From assembly GCF_014641075.1 (NCBI RefSeq), contig NZ_BMHP01000001.1, positions 992,001 to 1,056,000 on the forward strand: a stretch of 64,000 nucleotides of DNA. Reading direction: 5' to 3'. The DNA is from Paenibacillus nasutitermitis (GTDB lineage: Bacteria > Bacillota > Bacilli > Paenibacillales > Paenibacillaceae). The position numbers and the translations under genes were made by a program. Under the pieces are notes generated by a model that ran no database searches, was not told the origin of the DNA, and saw nothing but the letters and a program-made list of their open reading frames with translations. Every line of letters begins with the position of its first letter. Position 1 is the first letter of the stretch. Shown here piece after piece: positions 9,285-17,841 of the stretch.

Positions 9285-10484
9285 ATGAAGGATTATGTAC
9301 GTTTGGCAGTAGTAGGTGGAAGCAGGGGAGCAAGTTTCGATAAAGTGCTTCAGAGTTTAGCCAGCAAGGTGCAGCTTGTCGCCGTATGTGATTCAAACGA
9401 AGAGGTGTTGAACAGGTGGAAAGCTGACTATCCCCACGTACATGCTTATATTGATTACGAAAAACTGCTTGAAGATGATCAGGTAGACGCCGTTTTTTTA
9501 GCAACACCGATGCTTATTCATGCCAGTCAGGCTATACGCGCTTTACGGGCCGGCAAACATGTTCTGAGCGAAGTGATTGCCATCCATAGGCTGGAAGACG
9601 GAGATGAATTGATCGAAACGGTGGAAAAAACCGGCCTTACTTATATGATGGCGGAAAACTATTGTTACACGCGGCCGAACATGATGGTTAGGCAAATGGC
9701 GCGTGCGGGACTACTCGGTGACCTTGTTCACCTTGAAGGGGGTTATATTCACGACTGTCGTACATTAACCCATAACCCGGAAGGCCAACTAACATGGCGG
9801 GGTGAATTAATCCGCGACTATAACGGCAATGCTTATCCAACCCATTCGTTAGGTCCAATCGCCCAGTGGCTGGGCATTAACCGGGAAGACGGGGATGATT
9901 TTGAGGAATTAACAACGTTCGTCTCCAAAAACGCAGGTGGACGGGAATATTTTAAAGAAGTTTTTGGGAGCGAACACCCTGGGGCACAGGATCACTTCCT
10001 GACTCTTGGTGATTCTTCGATGACGCTTATCCGTACGAAAAAAGGTGCCCTGATAACGTTAAGATTCGACATGCAATCCGCCAGGCCGCATAACATGACC
10101 CATTATGCCCTGCAAGGGACTAAAGGAGCCTATATGTCTTCGCGATACCATGGTGAGGATGATCTGATTTGGATCGACGGGCTTTCGCCAGGTAAATCGC
10201 CAGATGGCTCAGCCGAATGGGAATCCCTGTGGAACTGTGCAGAAGATTGGGAACACCCTCTCTGGAAGGAGCTCGGGGATAATGCTCTGAAGTCCGGACA
10301 CGGTGGCGGCGATTTTTTTGTGCTAAGAGAATTTATTTCCGCGATTCTGGAGAAAAGAAAGCCGGAAATTGACGTTTACGACGCTGTCATTTGGAGTTCA
10401 GTGTTCCCTCTTAGCATGCAGTCGGTGGCAAGCGGCGGCGCCCCGGTTAAATTCCCTGACTATAGAGCCCGAAAAAAGCAATAG
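9285..10484 (+). CDS. Gfo/Idh/MocA family protein, GH109-like
   Basis: A 399-residue Gfo/Idh/MocA protein: N-terminal dinucleotide-binding fold starting AVVGGSRGASF near residue 8 and a C-terminal alpha/beta domain. The usual EKP motif is replaced by SEVIA near residue 105, and the segments YMMAENYCY near 125 and YPTHSLGPIAQWLGINR near 185-201 resemble the GH109 group, NAD-dependent glycosidases that act by transient oxidation and elimination. So it may cleave a glycoside in the cytoplasm rather than act as a net dehydrogenase. An ordinary oxidoreductase role cannot be excluded. AGGAGG precedes the ATG. It follows the permeases closely and is the last gene before a weak hairpin and a new promoter at 10727. 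Confidence 0.78.
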   Translation: MKDYVRLAVVGGSRGASFDKVLQSLASKVQLVAVCDSNEEVLNRWKADYPHVHAYIDYEKLLEDDQVDAVFLATPMLIHASQAIRALRAGKHVLSEVIAIHRLEDGDELIETVEKTGLTYMMAENYCYTRPNMMVRQMARAGLLGDLVHLEGGYIHDCRTLTHNPEGQLTWRGELIRDYNGNAYPTHSLGPIAQWLGINREDGDDFEELTTFVSKNAGGREYFKEVFGSEHPGAQDHFLTLGDSSMTLIRTKKGALITLRFDMQSARPHNMTHYALQGTKGAYMSSRYHGEDDLIWIDGLSPGKSPDGSAEWESLWNCAEDWEHPLWKELGDNALKSGHGGGDFFVLREFISAILEKRKPEIDVYDAVIWSSVFPLSMQSVASGGAPVKFPDYRARKKQ

Positions 10485-10546
10485 ACCCAAGTGGATTCCA
10501 AGAGACTCCCGGAGATAACGGGACGTTTCAAACGCAATAGTTCTAA

Positions 10547-10572
10547 CTCTGACAACGTCAGAGAAGGCTTTT
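10547..10572 (+). terminator. Weak terminator candidate after the Gfo/Idh gene
   Basis: CTCTGAC at 10547-10553 and GTCAGAG at 10557-10563 can pair with a three-base loop and are followed by a short T run. The stem is short and the T run small, so termination would be partial at best. Confidence 0.35.
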
Positions 10573-10726
10573 CTTCAGGCACCTCACAAAGCAAAACACG
10601 AAAAGTGTTCTTTGCCGGGGTGCTTTATTATATAAAAAGGCGATGACTACGCAGATTAAGATGAGAATAGGGATAAGAGTGGCGTATTTTTTTACCCAAA
10701 CAAAAAAGAAAGTTAAAAGAAACAAA

Positions 10727-10755
10727 TTGACAACAAAATAGAAAGTGTATATCAT
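10727..10755 (+). promoter_or_regulatory. Sigma-A promoter before the aminotransferase gene
   Basis: TTGACA at 10727-10732 and TATCAT at 10750-10755 are separated by 17 bases. The sequence around the -35 resembles the promoter at 464-492, suggesting shared control by the two DeoR proteins. Confidence 0.65.
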
Positions 10756-10799
10756 TAAATCATAACAACAACGAAATCGTAATGGAGTGAGTTGAGAGC

Positions 10800-12377
10800 A
10801 TGCGAACGGTAAAGAGGTCACTGGTCCAGATTCTTGGGAATGATTATATGGAAGCTGTAATCGCCGGAGCGGCTATACTGAAGGACTTGGACAGGGAAGA
10901 AACGGAACGCTTGGCTGAGGAAGAGATTGATTTCATGCCGGAGGCTTATATAAACAAGATGGATCGCTTATTGGCGCAGGTAGGAACGAGGATTGTCCCG
11001 GCTATGCAATCTTCCATCGCCGGTGCGCCTACGGATTCATTCAGGAAAGCAGCCAATTCGAAAGCCAGTCCCATCGGCGGATTAGGGTATCTTCGTCTGG
11101 GTGAGGATGGAAGATTATACCTCGCGGCCAAAAGTGAGCATTATCACATCCCTTTGGGGCACCATTTTCCAGGCTATAAGCTGATTGACCATGCAAGGGC
11201 TCTCGGGATCACGAATGCAACACACAACAACACCAGGGGACATATTACACGCTTGCTAGAGAGAGAGCTAATCCGAACAGTTAATGGGATAGACCGGGAT
11301 GACGCTCATGCTGTGGATGAAATATTGGATTCCCGCGAAGCCCATGTGCTGAACCGCGTAATCAATCTGGATACGGGCTCATTGTCTTGCGAAGCGGGGA
11401 TAAAGATGATGCTCTCCAGGTTCTATAAACTGGATGAGCAAAGCCCGCAACCGAAGTATGCGGATCGAACACCTGTGTTTTTTGTAATTGCGGATAAAGA
11501 AGGTAAAGGAAAAGCAAATTATCACGGCACAACAATCATCGCTCAGACGATGAGGGATTTATGGCCTGATTTGTATGATAAAATGGACAAAGCAGGCATG
11601 ATGAAAGTTGTTCCGGTTAACATCAATCATATGGAAGATTTTCGCGAGAAATTCGAGCGGTACAATAAGCCGCCATTCAAAGCGGCAGGATTTATCCATG
11701 AAATTATTATGATGAATTATGGCGGAATCAAGCTGGAAGAGAGCTTTCTGAAGCAGGCGTATGAACTTTGCCATGACCATGACACTCCGGTGATGTGCGA
11801 TGAGATCCAGTCGTGCATGTGGTATCCAGGCATGTTTCTGTTCAGGGAATATGGATTGAATCCGGACTTCGTCGTCATCGGCAAAGGCTTTCCGGGGGGA
11901 GAATACTCCGCCTCACGGATCATTACGACCAGCGGGATGGATACGCTTAATCAGTTCGGCGCGCTGGTCACCAACGGGCAGGAAGAGCTGGCTGCCTTGT
12001 CTTACCTGATTACGATGAGCTTTGCGGAGGAAAATGCGGCCTATACGCGCAGGATGGGCGACTATTACGAAGCGAAGCTCAGGGAAATGGGGTTGCGCTA
12101 TCCGTCTCTGGTCGATTGCATAGAGGGCAAGGGGCATCTGGCGACGATTTTCTTCCATGAAGCGGCGAAAGTTATTCAATTCACAGACATTCTCAATGAC
12201 AAATGTATTGATGTAAGCTCTCAAACCTACAAGGCGATGTGTCCGCCTACGGCACTTACGAAACCGCCTATTATTGCGACTCCGCAGATGCTGGATTATC
12301 TTCTGGACAAAATGGAGGAAGCGTTAATGACGATCAATGGGGAAGCGCCGCTGCAAATTATCGGAAAAGAGGGATAG
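10800..12377 (+). CDS. Class III aminotransferase-like PLP enzyme
   Basis: A fold-type I PLP enzyme of 525 residues related to class III (omega) aminotransferases but about 90 residues longer, mainly at the N-terminus. The cofactor-binding acid is in CDEIQ (Asp334) and the Schiff-base lysine is Lys362 in VIGKGFPGGEYSAS; a YHG motif lies near residue 240. Class III enzymes move amino groups between amines or amino sugars and an oxo acid, often pyruvate/alanine. The gene has its own promoter, is followed one base later by a DeoR gene and then alanine dehydrogenase, so pyruvate/alanine is the likely amino carrier. The substrate is unknown; some fold-type I relatives are isomerases (aminomutases), which is the main alternative. 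Confidence 0.75.
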   Translation: MRTVKRSLVQILGNDYMEAVIAGAAILKDLDREETERLAEEEIDFMPEAYINKMDRLLAQVGTRIVPAMQSSIAGAPTDSFRKAANSKASPIGGLGYLRLGEDGRLYLAAKSEHYHIPLGHHFPGYKLIDHARALGITNATHNNTRGHITRLLERELIRTVNGIDRDDAHAVDEILDSREAHVLNRVINLDTGSLSCEAGIKMMLSRFYKLDEQSPQPKYADRTPVFFVIADKEGKGKANYHGTTIIAQTMRDLWPDLYDKMDKAGMMKVVPVNINHMEDFREKFERYNKPPFKAAGFIHEIIMMNYGGIKLEESFLKQAYELCHDHDTPVMCDEIQSCMWYPGMFLFREYGLNPDFVVIGKGFPGGEYSASRIITTSGMDTLNQFGALVTNGQEELAALSYLITMSFAEENAAYTRRMGDYYEAKLREMGLRYPSLVDCIEGKGHLATIFFHEAAKVIQFTDILNDKCIDVSSQTYKAMCPPTALTKPPIIATPQMLDYLLDKMEEALMTINGEAPLQIIGKEG

Positions 12378-12378
12378 C

Positions 12379-13167
12379 ATGACGGAACTAAGACTCGAGG
12401 ATCTTAAAATAGAAGAGAGAAGAAAAACAATTCTGGAACTGCTCCATAAAGAAGGCAAAGTAAAAGTTATTGAATTAAGCAAGCTCTTCGCCATATCGGA
12501 GGTAACGATCAGGGGAGATCTGGATGCGCTGGAGAAGGAGGGGCTGCTTGAACGCGTCCATGGCGGCGCGGCAAGCAATTACAAAAGTTATTATAATATG
12601 AATCTGAATGACCGCATGGAAACCAATCAGGAAGAGAAAAGGAAGATTGCCATTGAGGCTGCTTCCATGATTAGTGACGGGGATACCCTCATTCTCGGTT
12701 CCGGAACGACTCCCTTGTATGTCGTCAGGGAACTGAAGAACAGGAAGAATCTAATGATCATTACCAACTCATATTCTGTGGCCCAGGAAGCGGGTCATAA
12801 CCATAACATTAAAGTTATCGTACTGCTGGGAGGCAACCTAAATCCCGAGTATCAATTCACATCGGGTGATGATGCTATCAGTCAATTAAGCAGGTATAAG
12901 GCAGACAAGCTCATTCTCTCATCGGATGGAGTCAGCGCAGAGTTCGGGGTCACGACTTATCATCATCTGGAGGCGGAATTGAACAGGCAAATGATCGCCA
13001 GAGTGAACAAGACGATTGTCGTAGCGGATTTCACAAAGATCGGAAGAGCGAACTTTGCCCATATCGCCGGGCTCGACAAAGTCGATTGCTTGATTACCAA
13101 TGAGAATGCCAACAAGGATGAGATCGCAGCTATTCATGACAGCGGCATTGAGATTCGTCTCGTTTAG
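12379..13167 (+). CDS. DeoR/GlpR family transcriptional regulator (copy 2)
   Basis: A 262-residue DeoR regulator, collinear with the protein at 661-1449 and strongly similar throughout, including the HTH segment SEVTIRGDLDALE and the effector loop SGTTPLYV. The ATG at 12379 lies one base after the aminotransferase stop with GAGGG overlapping that gene's end; an in-frame ATG at 12337 would overlap more and lacks a clear ribosome site. The recognition-helix region is almost identical in the two paralogues, so they probably bind the same or overlapping operators while sensing related phosphosugars. It is co-transcribed with the aminotransferase and probably with ald. Confidence 0.9.
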   Translation: MTELRLEDLKIEERRKTILELLHKEGKVKVIELSKLFAISEVTIRGDLDALEKEGLLERVHGGAASNYKSYYNMNLNDRMETNQEEKRKIAIEAASMISDGDTLILGSGTTPLYVVRELKNRKNLMIITNSYSVAQEAGHNHNIKVIVLLGGNLNPEYQFTSGDDAISQLSRYKADKLILSSDGVSAEFGVTTYHHLEAELNRQMIARVNKTIVVADFTKIGRANFAHIAGLDKVDCLITNENANKDEIAAIHDSGIEIRLV

Positions 13168-13197
13168 CTGCAGTAAGAAAAAGGGGAGAATTCACAA

Positions 13198-14313
13198 ATG
13201 ATCATTGGTTTGGTTAAGGAAATCAAGAACAATGAAAATAGAGTGGCACTTACACCTGGCGGCGTACTTGAACTGATAGGGAATGGACATCAGGTGCTTG
13301 TTGAGAAGGGCGCAGGCTCCGGAAGCGGATTTGGAGATGAGTTGTATGTGGAGGCCGGAGCATCGCTGTTTGCGGACAAGAAGGAACTCTTCGACCAAGC
13401 GGAAATCATCGTTAAAGTGAAAGAACCGCTGGAATCGGAGTATGAATTATTCAGAGTGGGGCAAGCCTTGTATACCTATTTGCATTTGGCTCCCAATCGT
13501 TCTCTGACGGAGATGCTCATTGAAAAAAAGGTGACAGGGATTGCGTATGAAACCGTGCAGCTGGCAAATGGACAGCTGCCCCTTCTTTCACCCATGAGTG
13601 AAGTGGCAGGTAGAATGTCGGTTCAAATCGGAGCGACGATGCTTCAAAAGTATAATGGCGGAATGGGAATTTTACTTGGAGGAGTACCTGGTGTAAGCAG
13701 CGGCGAGGTGGTCATTATAGGCGGCGGTGTTGTAGGAACAAATGCGGCAAAGATGGCTTTGGGACTTGGCGCAAGAGTTACGGTATTGGACGTGAGTAAA
13801 AATAGATTAGCGTATCTGGATGATATATTTGCCGGTAGAGTTTCAACGTTGATATGCAATGATTTCAATGTTGCTCAAGCTGTAAAAAATGCTGATTTGC
13901 TCATTGGAGCTGTTCTGGTTGCGGGCTCCAAAGCACCTAAGATCGTTAAAGAAGCTATGGTGAAAACCATGAAGAAGGGGTCTGTTATCGTAGATGTGGC
14001 CATTGACCAGGGAGGTTCGATCGAGACGATTGACAGAGTAACGACACATGATAATCCGTACTATGAAAAACACGGGGTCATCCATTATTCTGTTGCCAAT
14101 ATGCCCGGTGCTGTACCGCGGACTTCTACTTTTGCGCTTGAGGCAGCTACACTTCCCTACCTGATCCAAATTGCGAATAAGGGAGTTAAGCGTGCGCTTC
14201 TGGAGGATCCTTGCCTTATGGCAGGCTTGAATACTTATGACGGTATGATCACTTATGAACCAGTTGCAGTAACCCTGGGATTTAAATATGAGGATCCGAA
14301 GAAATATTTATAA
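13198..14313 (+). CDS. ald: Alanine dehydrogenase
   Basis: NAD-dependent L-alanine dehydrogenase, 371 residues, interconverting L-alanine and pyruvate plus ammonia. The N-terminal catalytic domain shows [18 protein letters not shown] at the start, the substrate-binding Lys in IVKVKEP near 75 and the catalytic His in YLHLAP near 96. The NAD-binding loop reads [22 protein letters not shown] near 170-190 and the PGAVPRTST segment closes the active site. AAGGGGAG precedes the ATG. It is the last gene of the locus, ending at a strong terminator. Next to an aminotransferase it can recycle the amino carrier: alanine formed by transamination is deaminated back to pyruvate with release of ammonia and NADH. 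Confidence 0.95.
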   Translation: MIIGLVKEIKNNENRVALTPGGVLELIGNGHQVLVEKGAGSGSGFGDELYVEAGASLFADKKELFDQAEIIVKVKEPLESEYELFRVGQALYTYLHLAPNRSLTEMLIEKKVTGIAYETVQLANGQLPLLSPMSEVAGRMSVQIGATMLQKYNGGMGILLGGVPGVSSGEVVIIGGGVVGTNAAKMALGLGARVTVLDVSKNRLAYLDDIFAGRVSTLICNDFNVAQAVKNADLLIGAVLVAGSKAPKIVKEAMVKTMKKGSVIVDVAIDQGGSIETIDRVTTHDNPYYEKHGVIHYSVANMPGAVPRTSTFALEAATLPYLIQIANKGVKRALLEDPCLMAGLNTYDGMITYEPVAVTLGFKYEDPKKYL

Positions 14314-14337
14314 TACAATAGAACCAGCTCAGATCTG

Positions 14338-14361
14338 CCTGGCAATCGCCGGGTTTTTTTT
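14338..14361 (+). terminator. Rho-independent terminator after ald
   Basis: CCTGGC and GCCGGG pair over six positions (one G-T) around an AATC loop and are followed by eight T. It closes the first catabolic locus. Confidence 0.85.
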
Positions 14362-14510
14362 AATTCCGTGTCATCGACTATTCCCCTTTATCACTCCCTC
14401 TTCTTACTCCTCCAAGCTTGTCTATTCAGTGCGGCTTATTAGCGGTTCATATTCCGTTCATATTTTTGCTTTACCATTCTTGAGTAATCAGTTGTATAGG
14501 AGGAATTGTA

Positions 14511-15542
14511 ATGGAACATGTTTACAGAAAGGAAATAGATCCGGGGAATGGCGGCTGGGCCGTCGAAGCGGAGGGACTGGTCAAAGCATTTGGCAGCAAT
14601 CGCGCGGTGGACGGTGTGGATTTGAAGGTGCGCACCGGATCGATTTATGGCGTGCTTGGGCCCAATGGGGCGGGCAAGACCACCACAATCCGCATGCTGG
14701 CGACCTTGCTCCGGCCGGATGCAGGATCGGCACGCATCTTCGGGCACGATGTAGCGAAGGAGTCGCAGATCGTCCGTCAATTGATTGGGGTGACCGGGCA
14801 ATATGCATCCGTGGATGAGTCGCTCAGCGCTACCGAGAACCTGATTATCTTCTCCCGCCTGCTAGGACTGGGCCGAAAAGAAGCGAAGCATAAGGCAGAG
14901 GAGCTGTTGGAGGAATTCGGCCTGTCGGAGGCGGCGAAACGGCCGCTGAAGAATTTCTCCGGAGGCATGCGCCGCAGGCTGGACCTCGCGGCGAGCCTCA
15001 TTGCACAGCCGCCACTCATCTTTCTGGATGAACCGACTACCGGATTGGATCCGCGAACACGTTCACAGATGTGGGATACGATCCGCAGGTTGGTCAAAAC
15101 AGGCTCCACCGTTCTGCTGACGACACAATACCTTGACGAAGCAGACCAATTGGCTGACCGGATCGCGGTAATCGATCTGGGCCGGGTTGTTGCCGAAGGA
15201 ACCGTAGATGAGCTGAAAGCATCCGTCGGTACCTCATCTTTACACTTGAAAGTCCAGAATCCGGAAGATATCGGAAACGTCCGCCGGACCATCGAGCAGG
15301 TGCTCCACGTTCCGTCTCAACTATCATCGGAAGCCGGAACGATTACGGCGCCGATGGCGAACGCAGATCTGGTCACTGATTTGCTTATCGCCTTGCGTGC
15401 AGAAGATATTCACCTGATCGAAATGAGTGTCCAGAAACCGACGCTGGACGAGGTGTTTCTGACCATTACCGGCCACGGCGCAAAGAGCGGCGAGCAGCAG
15501 ACAGCTCATGAACCATACAAAGCAAAGGAGGCAAGAGTATGA
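14511..15542 (+). CDS. ABC transporter ATP-binding protein (DrrA type)
   Basis: ATPase subunit of an ABC-2 exporter, 343 residues. Walker A GPNGAGKTTT lies near residue 51, the signature FSGGMRRRLDLAAS near 146, and Walker B PLIFLDEPTTGLD near 165. The C-terminal 80 residues form the extension typical of the daunorubicin-resistance DrrA group. AGGAGG precedes the ATG. Its stop overlaps the next gene's start in an ATGA, so ATPase and permease are coupled. It probably exports a drug-like or lipid substrate; the gene follows the ald terminator and is unrelated to the catabolic locus. Confidence 0.9.
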   Translation: MEHVYRKEIDPGNGGWAVEAEGLVKAFGSNRAVDGVDLKVRTGSIYGVLGPNGAGKTTTIRMLATLLRPDAGSARIFGHDVAKESQIVRQLIGVTGQYASVDESLSATENLIIFSRLLGLGRKEAKHKAEELLEEFGLSEAAKRPLKNFSGGMRRRLDLAASLIAQPPLIFLDEPTTGLDPRTRSQMWDTIRRLVKTGSTVLLTTQYLDEADQLADRIAVIDLGRVVAEGTVDELKASVGTSSLHLKVQNPEDIGNVRRTIEQVLHVPSQLSSEAGTITAPMANADLVTDLLIALRAEDIHLIEMSVQKPTLDEVFLTITGHGAKSGEQQTAHEPYKAKEARV

Positions 15543-16354
15543 GAAGCACTTCCGTTTATCCTGCCGCCGATCTCAAGCTTAAGAACCATACGAGCTTCGG
15601 TCAGACGGTACGCAATTCGCTTACGATGGCCTATCGGGGGCTGCTGAAGATACGCCGGACGCCCGAGCAGTTGTTCGACGTTACGCTGCAGCCTATTATC
15701 TTCACGCTGATGTTTACCTATATCTTCGGCGGGGCCATATCTGGCGATGTGCAAAGCTATTTGCCCGTTATTATCCCCGGTATCCTTGTACAGACTGTAA
15801 TTACGACCTCTATCGTCACGGGCGTCCAGCTGCGGGAGGATATGGATAAAGGGGTATTCGACCGATTCAAGTCATTGCCTATCGCCCGCATTGCACCGCT
15901 TGCCGGAGCTCTTCTGGCCGATACCGTCCGATATACGATTGCGACTGTTCTTACCTTCGCGATGGGCTATATAATGGGCTATCGGCCTGAGGGCGGACTG
16001 GGTTATGTCGCGATCGCGGCTGTGCTTGTCATTTTTTGCGCATGGTCAATCAGCTGGATTTTTGCCTTTTTCGGCGTGATCGCCCGTACGGCCTCAAGTG
16101 TGCAGGGGATATCCATGATCGTATTGTTTCCGCTCACGTTTCTATCCAACGCGTTCGTACCGGTCAAGACGATGCCCGATTGGCTGCAATGGTTTGTCAA
16201 CATGAATCCGATCTCGCATCTGGTTACTGCAGTGCGTGACCTGGCCAACACAGGGACCGTAGGCTGGGATCTTGGGATCTCCCTTATCGGATCGGCGGTC
16301 ATTGTGGCGATCTTTGCCCCCATCACAGTACGTGCTTATATGCGCCGGACCTAA
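15539..16354 (+). CDS. ABC-2 type transporter permease (DrrB type)
   Basis: Membrane subunit of the exporter, 271 residues, starting inside the last codons of the ATPase gene (ATGA overlap). After a 45-residue cytoplasmic N-terminus there are six hydrophobic segments, and the ABC-2 signature near the C-terminal half, PLTFLSNAFVPVKTMPDWL (about 200-218), is clear. It acts with the protein at 14511. A long bidirectional terminator follows and separates it from the converging deoD gene. Confidence 0.9.
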   Translation: MRSTSVYPAADLKLKNHTSFGQTVRNSLTMAYRGLLKIRRTPEQLFDVTLQPIIFTLMFTYIFGGAISGDVQSYLPVIIPGILVQTVITTSIVTGVQLREDMDKGVFDRFKSLPIARIAPLAGALLADTVRYTIATVLTFAMGYIMGYRPEGGLGYVAIAAVLVIFCAWSISWIFAFFGVIARTASSVQGISMIVLFPLTFLSNAFVPVKTMPDWLQWFVNMNPISHLVTAVRDLANTGTVGWDLGISLIGSAVIVAIFAPITVRAYMRRT

Positions 16355-16368
16355 ACCAGCCCATTTAG

Positions 16369-16433
16369 AAAAACACCTTATGGAGCAGTCATTGGATAAA
16401 TCCTATCCATTGAAGCTCCATGGGGTGTTTTTT
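16369..16433. terminator. Bidirectional terminator between drrB-type gene and deoD
   Basis: An 18-base arm at 16369-16386 pairs with 16415-16432, with only G-T wobbles near the middle. It has an A run on the left and T run on the right, so it can end transcription from both converging genes. A smaller hairpin (GGAT/ATCC) sits in the loop. Confidence 0.85.
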
Positions 16434-16443
16434 GTGTTTCTTG

Positions 16444-17151
16444 TCAGGATTTGGCGACCGTTTCCAGAGCAACCTCGATCATGTCGTTGAAGGTGGTTTG
16501 TCTCTCGTGCGCCGTAGTCTGTTCGCCTGTAAGAATATGATCGCTGACGGTCAGAAGACTCAGGCCTTTTACATTGAATTTAGTCGTTAGATAATATAAC
16601 GCAGCTGTCTCCATTTCGACTGCCATCACGCCATGCCGGCCCAGTTTGCTTACGATTTCTTTATTTTCCGAATAGAACACATCAGATGAAAGCACATTTC
16701 CTACACGCAGCTCAAGACCTTTGCCGGTTCCGATCTCATATGCGGTTTTGATTAATTCAAAGTTGCCGATCTGAGGGAAATCAAAGCCCGGGAACTGATT
16801 GCGGATCATAGCGGAATCTGTGGCCGCTGCTTGGGCAACAAGGACATCCCGCAAATGGACATCCTGTTGAATAGCGCCGCATGTACCGATACGAACGAGA
16901 TTCTTGGCGCCATAGTCGTTGATCAACTCATGAATATAAATTGAGGCGGAGGGCATGCCCATTCCTGTACCCTGAATCGATACGCGATTACCTTTATAGG
17001 TTCCAGTAAAGCCTAACATGCCGCGGACATTATTATAACAGACGGCATTCTCGAGGAAGGTCTCCGCAATATACTTCGCACGTAACGGATCGCCGGGCAG
17101 TAAGACGGATTCTGCAATTTCACCAGTTGCGGCTTCAATATGAACACTCAT
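16444..17151 (-). CDS. deoD: Purine nucleoside phosphorylase (DeoD type)
   Basis: Hexameric purine nucleoside phosphorylase, 235 residues: cleaves purine (deoxy)nucleosides with phosphate to base and (deoxy)ribose-1-phosphate. Family motifs in order are the phosphate-binding [11 protein letters not shown] near 19, the [12 protein letters not shown] loop near 60, [10 protein letters not shown] near 177 and the catalytic SDHILTGE near 200. I chose the ATG at 17151 over 17166 because GGAGGTC lies just upstream. It stands alone on the minus strand, but the neighbouring plus-strand region holds remnants of deoB and a nucleoside permease and an intact purine permease, so a nucleoside-salvage block was once more complete here. 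Confidence 0.95.
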   Translation of the reverse strand: MSVHIEAATGEIAESVLLPGDPLRAKYIAETFLENAVCYNNVRGMLGFTGTYKGNRVSIQGTGMGMPSASIYIHELINDYGAKNLVRIGTCGAIQQDVHLRDVLVAQAAATDSAMIRNQFPGFDFPQIGNFELIKTAYEIGTGKGLELRVGNVLSSDVFYSENKEIVSKLGRHGVMAVEMETAALYYLTTKFNVKGLSLLTVSDHILTGEQTTAHERQTTFNDMIEVALETVAKS

Positions 17152-17384
17152 TTGAATGACCTCCATAAATTCGTATTAGGGTGCATCAGAAACAGCTTGC
17201 CCGAAAATCATAGCACAAAATAAGTCCGCATTATGTTAAAGAGCCAACTTTGAATCTGTGAACGGCCAAACGGCGGAGGGCTAGAAGTATTGTAGCATGG
17301 GTTTGCGGAATAATAGCAATACATCGCCAGTCTTTCCATGAGAATGAGGAAACTGTATGAAATGCGAACGATTTGCCGTGATTG

Positions 17385-17482
17385 GCATTTGCCGATTTAG
17401 CAGCAACCATCGCAGAAAAATTTGGGATCACCAAACCGAAATCGGGGAAAGCTTTTTAGAGTTATTAGGTGAACATAACTAA
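17385..17482 (+). pseudogene. deoB: C-terminal remnant of phosphopentomutase
   Basis: Reading from 17385 gives FADLAATIAEKFGITKPKSG, which matches the conserved DeoB tail (FADLGATVAENFGV...). The frame then hits a stop, while the +1 frame continues with GESFLELLGEHN and a stop at 17480-17482, the usual end of phosphopentomutase. Only about 35 codons remain and a frameshift lies near 17445. No earlier part of the gene could be traced reliably upstream. DeoB converts (deoxy)ribose-1-phosphate to the 5-phosphate, the step after DeoD. Confidence 0.65.
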
Positions 17483-17489
17483 CATTCTG

Positions 17490-17824
17490 AGAGGATCGCT
17501 TGCTGCGCCCGGTGGAGCGACGATTGTATTGGCCTCGAACAGCAGCTTTGCATATAATACCATTTCAGGACAAGGCTATATTGCGCTTGCAGCCGTTATC
17601 TTCTGAAAATGGAATCCGGCCGGAGTATTGCTTGCTTCCTTGTTTTTCGGTTTAGCCCAGGCGGTGAAGGATCAGCTACAAATTTTCGATTTTGCCGCAA
17701 ATATTCCGAATGAATCTTTTATATGCTGCCCTATGTGTTAACATTATTCGTATTGATTGGAGCAGTAGGGAAGGCTCGTTCGCCGAAAGCATGAGGTGAA
17801 CCTTACGAGGTCGGCAAACGATAA
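17490..17824 (+). pseudogene. nupQ: Remnant of nucleoside ABC transporter permease (NupQ/YufQ type)
   Basis: Frames over this stretch give GQGYIALAAVIF, then an in-frame TGA where the family has FGKW, then PAGVLLASLFFGLAQA, a frameshift near 17720, and MLPYVLTLFVLIGAVGKARSPKA, another TGA, and GEPYEVGKR with a stop at 17822-17824. These are the C-terminal membrane helices and tail of the BMP-type nucleoside importer permease. Two stops and at least one frameshift make it non-functional. The remnant ends just before the ribosome site of the purine permease gene. Confidence 0.8.
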
Positions 17825-17841
17825 GAGGTGGTTCAACCATA

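Larger units (their letters stand above)
10485..10799. other. AT-rich intergenic region
   Basis: About 315 bases without a credible gene. It holds a weak terminator candidate (10547-10572), an imperfect hairpin pairing GCAAA near 10591 with TTTGC near 10611, and a good promoter at 10727-10755. A hydrophobic minus-strand frame here is judged to be a chance frame. Confidence 0.5.

Noticed and set aside
10558-10821. Minus-strand hydrophobic frame of 87 residues
   Set aside because: No ribosome site at its start, it begins inside the aminotransferase gene, and it runs across a good promoter and hairpins in AT-rich DNA; the hydrophobicity follows from base composition.
17167-17841. Guanine riboswitch before the purine permease
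   Set aside because: None of the conserved purine aptamer blocks is present; the space holds pseudogene remnants.
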